Assembly (NCBI GenBank): GCA_002383165.1
Contig: DFXK01000016.1
Coordinates: 57,625 to 96,922 of the forward strand
DNA from: Flavobacteriales bacterium UBA4110
GTDB taxonomy: Bacteria; Bacteroidota; Bacteroidia; Flavobacteriales; Weeksellaceae
Direction: 5' to 3'
Length of the DNA: 39,298 bases
Made by a program: the position numbers and the translations under genes. The notes under the pieces are model-generated. The model saw only the letters and a list, made by a program, of their open reading frames with translations. It was not told the origin of the DNA and did no database searches. Below, one piece after another: positions 32,764-39,298 of the stretch (positions are counted from its first letter, which is position 1; each line of letters begins with the position of its first letter).

Positions 32764-32801
32764 TATTTTGATATTTTAGGTTTTTAAGTATAAAATACTA
32801 A

Positions 32802-34262
32802 CTAAAAATCCATCATCCATTTGTTGAGATCTACATCAGAAGGAATATTCATAAGTTTTCTCAGTCTGTTTTTCCTGGTTTCGACACTTCTTACAGAGAT
32901 ATTATTGTAATTCGCAACTTCTTTTGTTGTAAAGTTGAGTTTCAGCATTGCACAGAATTGCAATTGTCCTGTGGTAAGTTCGGGATGAGATGAAACAAGT
33001 TGATTGTAAAAATAAGGATAAACTTCCTTAAATCTGCTCAGAAAAGAGGAATCATTATTTTTTGCCAACTCCAGAAGTTCTGCAAAGGCATCGTTGATCT
33101 TTAATTCCAAATGACTAAGCTTTTTCTCCTTTTGTATAAGTTCATCTTTCAGGCTTTCTTTTTGCTCTTTTTCTTTTTTGTAGCTTTTGAAATATTTCAG
33201 TGTAAAAACTGAGAAAATTGCTGTAAGAAAAATGACACAGCTTATGAAAATATAGAAGCTCCTATACCAGTTTAGTTTTTCCGCCTGAATGATGGAATTT
33301 GAAATTCTGTAAGTTTCTATTTTTTCTTTTTTTCTTATGATTTCTGATAATTCTCTGGCTTTTTTTGAATAATTAGAATATATCTTGTCATTATTCTTTT
33401 TATCATAAATGGATGCCAGATAATCATAAATGTTCTGCAGACGATAAACATCATTAGCTTTCTGAAAAATTACAAGCGCTTTTTTATAATAGTAAACAGA
33501 ACTGTCGCTTTTATTCATTTCCATAAAGGCTCTACCCAAACCATATAATCCATAAGCTTCATTTATAGAATCGTTTTCTAGTTTGGCCAGAACATATGCT
33601 TTTTTATTATGATCAATTGCAGATTTGTACTTATGCAGATCAACAAAAGTATAGCCAATGCTGGAGTATAGAGTGGCGAGGCAGCTATTTCTTTTTTCTC
33701 TGTTTTTTATCTTTTTATAAAATCCTAAACTTTTCAGTTGAAAAGCCAATATCTCTTTAGGTGCTTTATATTGCAAGTGCTTGATTTCTGCTCTGCCAGC
33801 ATAAACTTGTCCCATAGAGCTATAAAATTCATCATTATTTTTTATTTTGCTACAAATGACTTCTGCGTCCTTATTGATTTTGAGAGCCTTTTCAAAAAAA
33901 CCTAAATAAGCGTAAGAAAGAGCTTGTGCTATCAGAGCTTGCCCCATATAATAGTCATAGCCTTCGCTGCTTGCAATTTCGTATAATTTATTGGCGGATC
34001 TGAGTGCTTTTTCGTGCTCACCGAGACCAAGGTATGAGTTGATATCGGCATTAAGGGATTTGGCTTTGCCTGGATAATATCCTGCAGCAGCAGATAGTTG
34101 ATAGGTTTTCGCACATATTTGAAGTGCTTGATGTCTATTTGCAAGGTGAAAAGAAAGAGCGATAAGTCTATCGATTTTTTTGGTAGTGTATTGTTGTGCC
34201 TTCGCTCCATTTAGGAATGAAAGTAATACAATAATGCCTATTATTTTTTTTGATAGTGACAC
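32802..34262 (-). CDS. Membrane-anchored TPR regulator with C-terminal LuxR-like HTH
   Basis: 486 residues. A signal peptide (SKKIIGIIVLLSFLNGAKAQ) is followed by a helical-repeat region to about residue 310 with TPR-like periodicity (EHEKALRSANKLYEIAS, FFEKALKINKDAEVI, KYKSAIDHNKKAYVLA, DSSVYYYKKALVIFQ). A single membrane helix lies at about 335-355, then a Lys/Glu-rich coiled coil. The last 60 residues are a GerE-type helix-turn-helix: LTTGQLQFCAMLKLNFTTKEVANYNNISVRSVETRKNRLRK. The predicted topology is periplasmic TPR sensor and cytoplasmic DNA-binding domain, without kinase or receiver domains. This architecture is frequent in Bacteroidota; targets are unknown. Confidence 0.88.
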   Translation of the reverse strand: MSLSKKIIGIIVLLSFLNGAKAQQYTTKKIDRLIALSFHLANRHQALQICAKTYQLSAAAGYYPGKAKSLNADINSYLGLGEHEKALRSANKLYEIASSEGYDYYMGQALIAQALSYAYLGFFEKALKINKDAEVICSKIKNNDEFYSSMGQVYAGRAEIKHLQYKAPKEILAFQLKSLGFYKKIKNREKRNSCLATLYSSIGYTFVDLHKYKSAIDHNKKAYVLAKLENDSINEAYGLYGLGRAFMEMNKSDSSVYYYKKALVIFQKANDVYRLQNIYDYLASIYDKKNNDKIYSNYSKKARELSEIIRKKEKIETYRISNSIIQAEKLNWYRSFYIFISCVIFLTAIFSVFTLKYFKSYKKEKEQKESLKDELIQKEKKLSHLELKINDAFAELLELAKNNDSSFLSRFKEVYPYFYNQLVSSHPELTTGQLQFCAMLKLNFTTKEVANYNNISVRSVETRKNRLRKLMNIPSDVDLNKWMMDF

Positions 34263-34278
34263 ATCTGAAACCTAGCTT

Positions 34279-34286
34279 CAAAAGTA
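34279..34286 (-). promoter_or_regulatory. -7 element of the TPR-HTH regulator gene
   Basis: On the minus strand TACTTTTG, an exact consensus match. Initiation would be about 10 nt before the ATG. Confidence 0.5.
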
Positions 34287-34369
34287 TTAAAAAATCACAT
34301 AAAATCACATTTCAATACGATTTTAAAGTCAGATTATAGAAATTATTAACAAATGCTTAATAATCCTGA

Positions 34370-34939
34370 TTATCGCAGAAATTTTTTTTTAGATTGATCT
34401 ATTAACTCTGGAAAAAAACATTCAAAATACATTTTTAATTTTTCTTTGTTATCAAGAAAAGCTTCAAATATAGAAATGTCTTTTTCCAGATATTTGGCCT
34501 TATTAAGAACATTTTGCATACTAAATTTTATGCCTTGATCCGTTCTATAATTGGTCAACCAATCATCTTGTTGCATCCTTACAAGCATTTGTTTGTAACT
34601 TTCTGGAAGCCATTTTTCATTTTCCCAAAGTATTTTATAAACTTTCAGAGAATGATTTCTCAATTCCTTTTCTGGGTAATAATGAGCAACAAAATAATCA
34701 AAAGCAACATCTACAAATGCACCCGAATATAATCTGACTAGTGGACTGAAAATCTTCTTGGCTTCTGAAACTGCTGGATGAGTGTCTGTAAATGTATCAA
34801 TAAACCGATGAAGTTTAATCCCTTCCTGAATTTCCAATGGAAAACTTTCTCGCTCATTATTTTTGATAAAGTCCGCAATCATATTCCCAACAAGTTGTCC
34901 GCTGGTGTAAGAAAGTATCGAGTGGGCGAGATAATTCAA
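34370..34939 (-). CDS. AcpH-like acyl carrier protein phosphodiesterase (DUF479), TTG start
   Basis: 189 residues. The start MNYLAHSILSY and GNMIADFIKN, then LHRFIDTFTDTHPAVSEAKKIF, and the FVDVAFDYFVAHY block match the AcpH/DUF479 family (HD-like fold). The Asp of IADF and the His/Asp of LHRFIDTFTD are the likely metal ligands. E. coli AcpH removes 4'-phosphopantetheine from acyl carrier protein; activity of Bacteroidota members is less certain. The family normally begins MNxLAH, which fixes the start at TTG. An in-frame TAA, the stop of the 55-residue gene upstream, lies directly before it. Translation probably depends on coupling to that gene. Confidence 0.87.
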   Translation of the reverse strand: MNYLAHSILSYTSGQLVGNMIADFIKNNERESFPLEIQEGIKLHRFIDTFTDTHPAVSEAKKIFSPLVRLYSGAFVDVAFDYFVAHYYPEKELRNHSLKVYKILWENEKWLPESYKQMLVRMQQDDWLTNYRTDQGIKFSMQNVLNKAKYLEKDISIFEAFLDNKEKLKMYFECFFPELIDQSKKKFLR

Positions 34940-35107
34940 TTATAAAGGATGTTTGGTAAATTTACTTATGGCTAATATACTGAATAAAGAAAAACTAATT
35001 ATTGTATAAAAGCCATTTTCGAAATTATTTTGAAACCCATCATAAATGTTATATAGTAAACTTCCGATGGCAAGAATCAAAAAAATATATTTGGTCCAAG
35101 TTTTCAT
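34940..35107 (-). CDS. 55-residue two-helix membrane protein between radA and the acpH-like gene
   Basis: An ATG-initiated frame of 55 codons plus TAA. It begins MKTWTKYIFLILAIGSLLYNIY, giving a first hydrophobic helix at about 6-20. A polar loop DGFQNNFENG follows, then a second helix GFYTIISFSLFSILAI at about 33-47 and a basic end SKFTKHPL. The composition and two-helix pattern with charged flanks look like a true small membrane protein. It starts 15 bp after the radA stop on the same strand, and its TAA is immediately followed, in the same frame, by the TTG start of the acpH-like gene. The three genes are probably one transcript. I do not recognise a family. Confidence 0.65.
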   Translation of the reverse strand: MKTWTKYIFLILAIGSLLYNIYDGFQNNFENGFYTIISFSLFSILAISKFTKHPL

Positions 35108-35122
35108 GATTTGAAATTTTGA

Positions 35123-36466
35123 TTAAAATAGTAACTCCACAAAATCCTCAATTTTACTGATTTCTTCAATTTTAATTCCGAATTTTTTCTTTGGAAGTTT
35201 ATTAAGATTGGAAATAAAAATCTTTTCGTAACCCAATTTTTCAGCTTCAGTAATTCTTTGTTCCGCTTGTGCAACAGGACGTATTTCTCCACTTAGTCCA
35301 ATTTCTCCCGCAAAACAGTAATGTTCCGAAATGGCAATATCTTCATTGCTTGATAAAATTGAAGCTACAACTGCTAAATCCAAAGCTGGATCATCTGTTT
35401 TAATTCCGCCTGTAATATTGAGGAAAACATCTTTTGCGCCGAGTTGGAAACCTGCTCTTTTTTCTAAAACTGCCAAAAGCATATTTAATCTTTTGGAATC
35501 AAAACCAGTCGAGCTTCTTTGTGGTGTTCCATAAACTGCGGTTGAAACCAAAGCTTGGATCTCCAACAGCATCGGTCGATTGCCTTCCAGAGTTACTGCA
35601 ACAGAATTGCCGGAAAGTTCTTCAGATTTTTTGGTAATAAGTACTTCAGATGGATTTTTAATTTCTTTCAAACCTTGTGAAATCATTTCGTAAATCCCAA
35701 TTTCTGATGTAGAACCAAAACGATTTTTATTCGCTCTAAGCAATCGAAAAAGATGATTTCTATCGCCATCGAAATTCAGAACCACATCTACCATGTGTTC
35801 CAAAACTTTTGGACCCGCGATTTGTCCATCTTTCGTAATATGACCAACCAAAAAAACAGGAATGTTATTTTCTTTGGCAAATTTGATGATTTCGTTAGAG
35901 CATTCCCGTATTTGAGAAACTGTTCCTGGTGAACTTTCTATCAATTGAGATTGAAGCGTCTGGATAGAATCAATAATCATAAAATCAGGCATCAATTTCT
36001 TGGCTTCGTGCAGGATTTTCTCAACATTAGTTTCAGTAAACAGGAAACAGTTTGGATTTTTGACTTCGGCTAAACGGTCGGCTCTCATTTTTATTTGCGA
36101 CGCACTTTCTTCTCCGGAAACATAAAGAATTTTCTTCTTCATTTTTAAAGCTAATTGAAGAAGCAGAGTCGATTTTCCAATTCCGGGTTCGCCACCTATC
36201 AAAGTTACAGACCCCAAAACAATTCCTCCACCTAAAACTCGGTCCAGTTCTTCGGAAGGTGTTTTGATTCTCGGCTCTTCATTGGTTTCAACTTCGATGA
36301 TGTTGATGATGGAAGATTTAGATTTAGCAACGACAGATTTTGTTGATTTTTCCACAATTTCTTCCACAAGCGTATTCCATTCTCCACAGGTTTTGCATTG
36401 CCCGTGCCATTGGGAATATTGTGCACCACAGTTCTGACAGAAATATTGAGTTTTGAGTTTTGCCAT
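35123..36466 (-). CDS. radA: DNA repair protein RadA (Sms)
   Basis: 447 residues. The N-terminal zinc ribbon is FCQNCGAQYSQWHGQCKTCGEW (four Cys). The RecA-like ATPase has Walker A GGEPGIGKST and Walker B-region MIIDSIQTL, and the RadA-specific KNRFG motif lies in RANKNRFGSTSE. The C-terminus is a Lon-protease-like domain without protease activity in characterised members (FLNITGGIKTDDPALDLAVVASILSS). RadA promotes branch migration and processing of recombination intermediates. It heads a probable operon with the 55-residue membrane protein and the acpH-like gene. No clear promoter element was found. Confidence 0.97.
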   Translation of the reverse strand: MAKLKTQYFCQNCGAQYSQWHGQCKTCGEWNTLVEEIVEKSTKSVVAKSKSSIINIIEVETNEEPRIKTPSEELDRVLGGGIVLGSVTLIGGEPGIGKSTLLLQLALKMKKKILYVSGEESASQIKMRADRLAEVKNPNCFLFTETNVEKILHEAKKLMPDFMIIDSIQTLQSQLIESSPGTVSQIRECSNEIIKFAKENNIPVFLVGHITKDGQIAGPKVLEHMVDVVLNFDGDRNHLFRLLRANKNRFGSTSEIGIYEMISQGLKEIKNPSEVLITKKSEELSGNSVAVTLEGNRPMLLEIQALVSTAVYGTPQRSSTGFDSKRLNMLLAVLEKRAGFQLGAKDVFLNITGGIKTDDPALDLAVVASILSSNEDIAISEHYCFAGEIGLSGEIRPVAQAEQRITEAEKLGYEKIFISNLNKLPKKKFGIKIEEISKIEDFVELLF

Positions 36467-36548
36467 TCTGCTAAGTTCCAGAAAATTTTGGAAAATAAAA
36501 AATTAGAAACGCTTTAAAAAGAGGATTAATGTTTTATTTTGAAAAGAG

Positions 36549-36556
36549 TAAATTTG
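36549..36556 (+). promoter_or_regulatory. -7 element of the SlyD-like gene
   Basis: TAAATTTG, an exact consensus match, giving a leader of about 42 nt. No convincing -33 element. Confidence 0.5.
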
Positions 36557-36604
36557 CTATTCGTATACATATTGATATTATCAGATAATTAAAATTTTTT
36601 AAAA

Positions 36605-37105
36605 ATGGCATTAGACAAAAATCACGTAGTAACTTTGAAATACGTTCTACATACTAATGATGAAGCAGGAGAAAAAGTTTTCGTAGAAGAGACTTCTGCA
36701 GAAAACCCAATGACGTTTCTTTACGGTGTAGGAATGATGATTCCGAAATTTGAACAAGAAATTCAGAACTTGAATATTGGCGAAACAACATCTTTCACTA
36801 TCGAACCAAGCGAAGGGTACGGAGAAAGAGATCCTCAAGCTGTTACTCAGTTGCCTGTGGATATGTTCCAAGGACAAGAATTGCCTCCAGTTGGGGCGGT
36901 TCTACCATTGTCCGACAATCAAGGGAATAATTTCCAAGCTTTGGTTGTAGAAGTTACTCCAGAAGCTGTGGTTGTAGACCTTAATCATCCAATGGCAGGA
37001 AGACCTTTACATTTTGATGTTGAGATTTTGAACACTCGTCCTGCAACGGAAGAAGAATTGGCGCACGGTCACGCACACGGTGCTGATGGACATTCTGGTC
37101 ACTAG
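36605..37105 (+). CDS. SlyD-type FKBP peptidyl-prolyl cis-trans isomerase
   Basis: 166 residues. A split FKBP domain (VVTLKYVLHTNDEAGEKVF, PMTFLYGVGMMIPKFEQEIQNLNIGE, then HPMAGRPLHFDVEI) holds the inserted IF chaperone flap (about 75-120: GYGERDPQAVTQLPVDMF and QALVVEVTPEAVVVDLN). The C-terminus is His-rich (HGHAHGADGHSGH), suggesting nickel or other metal binding as in SlyD. It has no signal peptide, so a cytoplasmic folding catalyst and chaperone. It is convergent with pepD and shares a bidirectional terminator with it. Confidence 0.94.
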   Translation: MALDKNHVVTLKYVLHTNDEAGEKVFVEETSAENPMTFLYGVGMMIPKFEQEIQNLNIGETTSFTIEPSEGYGERDPQAVTQLPVDMFQGQELPPVGAVLPLSDNQGNNFQALVVEVTPEAVVVDLNHPMAGRPLHFDVEILNTRPATEEELAHGHAHGADGHSGH

Positions 37106-37120
37106 GATTATGATTTAAAA

Positions 37121-37154
37121 AAAAAATGCTCGTCTAATTAGATGAGCATTTTTT
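37121..37154. terminator. Bidirectional terminator between the SlyD-like gene and pepD
   Basis: Continuous stem from a six-A run through TGCTC-G-TCTAATTAGA-T-GAGCA into a T-run, with one G-T wobble. Symmetric T-runs serve both converging genes. Confidence 0.85.
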
Positions 37155-37165
37155 GTTGGTATAAA

Positions 37166-38605
37166 TTATTTTTTAGGAATATTTTTAAGAATCTCCTGAG
37201 TATATTTCCAGAATTTTTGAGTGGAGGAAATACTGGCTCGTTCATCCGGTGAGTGTGCACCTTTTATCGTGGGACCAAAACTCACCATTTCCATTTTTGG
37301 ATAATTGGCACCAATGATTCCACATTCTAATCCTGCGTGGCAAGCAACAACTAATGGCTTTTCGCCAAAATTAGACTCGTAAAGCTCTGTCATTACTTTG
37401 ATGATTTCTGCTTCAGGTTTTGGTTTCCAGCCAGGATAAGAACCTCCGAATTCTGTTTTCAAAGCATTACTTTCGAAAGCAGATTTTAATTGATTGGCAA
37501 CTTCCCATTTTGTCGATTCTACGGATGATCTTGTTAAATTTAGGATTTTAATTTCGCCGTTTTTCAGTTCCACTCTTGCAACGTTGTTAGACGCTTCTAC
37601 CAAACCTTCTACATCAGGACTCATTCGGAAAACGCCGTTGTGAGCAGCATTGATTGCAAAAACTATTTTTTTAGAATCTACAACAGAAATTGCTTTTTCT
37701 GATAAATCAAATTTCTCGATATGGATAACCAAATCTTTTTCCAATGAAGCAAATTCTTCCAAAATATCAGATTTCAATTGTTCAAATTTTGCCACAAAAT
37801 CTTCTGAATTTTTAACTGAAATAATTGCTTTAGCTTCTCTCGGAATGGCATTTCTCAAACTTCCGCCATCGATAGAGATTAATTGAATTTGATTTTCCAA
37901 GCCTAAGAATAAAAATCTTCCTAATAATTTATTCGAGTTTCCAAGACCTTTGTGGATGTCCATCCCCGAATGTCCACCTTGTAAACCTTTGATCTCGATT
38001 TTGAAAGTTTCACCTTGTACATCTTCTACATCAAATTTTGCAGAAGCCGTCACATCCACACCTCCAGCACAGCCGATATCAATTTCATCATCTTCTTCTG
38101 TATCAAGATTTAAAAGAATTTCTCCTTTCAATTGTCGGGGTTTCAAAGCTAATGCGCCTGTCATTCCTGTTTCTTCATCAATAGTGAAAAGTGCTTCCAA
38201 TTCTGGATGTGGAATGTCGTTACTTTCTAAGATTGACATAATCGTTGCAACGCCCAAACCATTATCAGCGCCCAAAGTTGTTCCTTTTGCTCTTACCCAA
38301 TCGCCGTCAACATACATTTGGATTCCTTGAGTTTCGAAATCAAAATCTACATCATTATTTTTTTGACAAACCATATCAAGGTGGGATTGCATCACGATTG
38401 GCGTTCTGTTTTCCATTCCCGGAGTTGCAGGTTTTGTGATGATGACATTTCCAACTTCGTCAACGGTTGTTGGCAATCCAAGATTTTCACCGAATTCTTT
38501 GATGAATTTTATAACTTTTTCTTCTTTTTTTGATGGTCTGGGAACCGAATTCAGTGCTTCGAAATTCTTCCAAATCACTTTTGGTTCCAGTTGTGAATAT
38601 TCCAT
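37166..38605 (-). CDS. pepD: Aminoacyl-histidine dipeptidase (PepD, M20C family)
   Basis: 479 residues, typical PepD length. Metal-binding and catalytic blocks: VMQSHLDMVCQK (His and Asp), TTLGADNGLGVA (bridging Asp), FTIDEETGMTGALAL (catalytic Glu pair), LLNLDTEEDDEIDIGCAGG, the lid-domain GLQGGHSGMDIHKG, and VVACHAGLECGIIG near the C-terminus. FGPTIKGAHSPDERA ends the active site. It is a cytosolic zinc dipeptidase with broad Xaa-His specificity, used in peptide catabolism. No convincing promoter match was found in the 141-bp gap to the divergent FUSC gene. Confidence 0.95.
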   Translation of the reverse strand: MEYSQLEPKVIWKNFEALNSVPRPSKKEEKVIKFIKEFGENLGLPTTVDEVGNVIITKPATPGMENRTPIVMQSHLDMVCQKNNDVDFDFETQGIQMYVDGDWVRAKGTTLGADNGLGVATIMSILESNDIPHPELEALFTIDEETGMTGALALKPRQLKGEILLNLDTEEDDEIDIGCAGGVDVTASAKFDVEDVQGETFKIEIKGLQGGHSGMDIHKGLGNSNKLLGRFLFLGLENQIQLISIDGGSLRNAIPREAKAIISVKNSEDFVAKFEQLKSDILEEFASLEKDLVIHIEKFDLSEKAISVVDSKKIVFAINAAHNGVFRMSPDVEGLVEASNNVARVELKNGEIKILNLTRSSVESTKWEVANQLKSAFESNALKTEFGGSYPGWKPKPEAEIIKVMTELYESNFGEKPLVVACHAGLECGIIGANYPKMEMVSFGPTIKGAHSPDERASISSTQKFWKYTQEILKNIPKK

Positions 38606-38713
38606 TTTTTTTTGAAATTTTTATGATGTTGCAATTTACTAATTATGAAAGGAAAATGAAATCTTTATGACATAAATAATGTTTCTGTAACCTTTCTTTC
38701 ATTTTATGTTTTA

Positions 38714-38721
38714 TAATTTTG
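38714..38721 (+). promoter_or_regulatory. -7 element of the FUSC-type gene
   Basis: TAATTTTG, an exact consensus match, with a predicted leader of about 19 nt. AAAATGAAA (38653-38661) and TTTCATTTT (38697-38705) form an inverted repeat just upstream, a possible operator. Confidence 0.5.
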
Positions 38722-38746
38722 AAGCTTCATTTCTAGCAAGATTTTA

Positions 38747-39262
38747 ATGGCGAATTTTATACAACAGTTTTCCAAGTTTTTAAGATTAAGAGTCTCTATT
38801 TCCGAATGGATTTATCTCGTGAAATGCGTGATAGGCGCATCTGTCTGTTATCTGTTTTATATTTTTCTTCCTCAATATCCAGTTTATTGGGCGTTGATTT
38901 CTGTTGTGATTGTTTTTTCGCCCGATAATAGTAACAAATTAGCTTATGACAGAATCAAATCCAATCTTCTCGGCGCTTCTATCGGAATGATTTTATTTCT
39001 GATTCCGATTCCTAATATTTTATTGATTTGTATAGGTGTGGCTTTGACGATTCTTGTAGGAATTGCTTTGAGGTTGGATAATACGCTTCGTTCTGCTCTC
39101 GCAGCTATGGTAATTGTTTTGATTGAGGAAAATCAGGCGCACGATTGGCTGATTCCGATTGAGCGTGTGATTTGTGTTTGTATCGGATGTTTTGTAGCGC
39201 TGATTATCACTTTTGTTTTTTCGAAATTCAAGACTTATGGTCAATCTTTTCTGAAACATTGA
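38747..39262 (+). CDS. FUSC-type (aromatic acid exporter-like) membrane protein
   Basis: 171 residues with five to six membrane segments: about 24-42 (VKCVIGASVCYLFYIFL), 46-60 (VYWALISVVIVFSP), 73-90, 90-105, 112-125 and 138-158. The block YWALISVVIVFSPDN with LAYDRIKSNLLGASIGMILFL is characteristic of the FUSC/YccS/ArAE fold. It carries only one FUSC module; family members such as AaeB or YccS are far longer. The full-length stop is within the window, so it is a naturally short version, perhaps working as an oligomer. Substrate unknown. Confidence 0.87.
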   Translation: MANFIQQFSKFLRLRVSISEWIYLVKCVIGASVCYLFYIFLPQYPVYWALISVVIVFSPDNSNKLAYDRIKSNLLGASIGMILFLIPIPNILLICIGVALTILVGIALRLDNTLRSALAAMVIVLIEENQAHDWLIPIERVICVCIGCFVALIITFVFSKFKTYGQSFLKH

Positions 39263-39298
39263 TAAAAGGTACAAAATCCATAGCCCCGATGTTCTATG

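Noticed and set aside
1..39298. CRISPR array, tRNA/rRNA, insertion sequence, prophage or restriction and defence genes
   Set aside because: No spaced direct-repeat series, no tRNA-like cloverleaf, and no transposase, integrase, nuclease or other defence-type protein was found among the reading frames.

Overview
The window looks like chromosomal DNA of a flavobacterium (Bacteroidota), most likely Chryseobacterium or a close Weeksellaceae relative. This is inferred from low GC, near absence of Shine-Dalgarno sequences, and many upstream copies of the Bacteroidota -7 element TAnnTTTG. The gene families and the interspersed repeats also fit. The genus is recollection-based; no search was run.

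Region 1 (1-14170) is a Wzx/Wzy-type surface polysaccharide locus. It holds a FlaA1/PglF-type nucleotide-sugar 4,6-dehydratase cut by the left edge, an OPX export lipoprotein, a Wzc-type chain-length regulator and tyrosine kinase, a Wzx flippase, a GT4 glycosyltransferase and an EpsG-like Wzy polymerase. Three GT2 glycosyltransferases follow. A secreted beta-helix (pectate-lyase-3-like) protein lies on the opposite strand. The block ends with a TagD-like nucleotidyltransferase, an RmlC epimerase and a WcaJ-like initiating phosphoglycosyl transferase, closed by a strong palindromic terminator. The flippase-to-glycosyltransferase core is much more AT-rich than its flanks, as expected for a variable capsule or O-antigen cassette.

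Region 2 (14171-23750) is mostly housekeeping: rimO, a small RlpA-like double-psi barrel protein, a YqjM-type old yellow enzyme, a DUF1569 protein, pyrG, yidC, trmH and rsmE. rsmE appears to carry a 63-bp repeat inserted in frame. Intergenic repeats lie beside the old yellow enzyme gene and between yidC and trmH.

Region 3 (23760-32600) holds a DUF808 membrane protein, two unrecognised small proteins separated by an inverted-repeat element, tsaD and a very large tamB-like gene divergently arranged with a 6-bp gap, an Lrp/AsnC regulator and a small four-helix membrane protein.

Region 4 (32600-39298) holds a TPR-transmembrane-HTH regulator, an AcpH-like phosphodiesterase, a previously unlisted 55-residue membrane protein directly abutting it, radA, a SlyD-type FKBP, pepD and an FUSC-type membrane protein.

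I see no CRISPR array, tRNA, rRNA, intact insertion sequence, prophage or obvious defence system. The observations most worth a second look are the in-frame repeat in rsmE, the small membrane gene fused stop-to-start with the acpH-like gene, the beta-helix protein inside the polysaccharide locus, and the tsaD/tamB head-to-head promoter arrangement.
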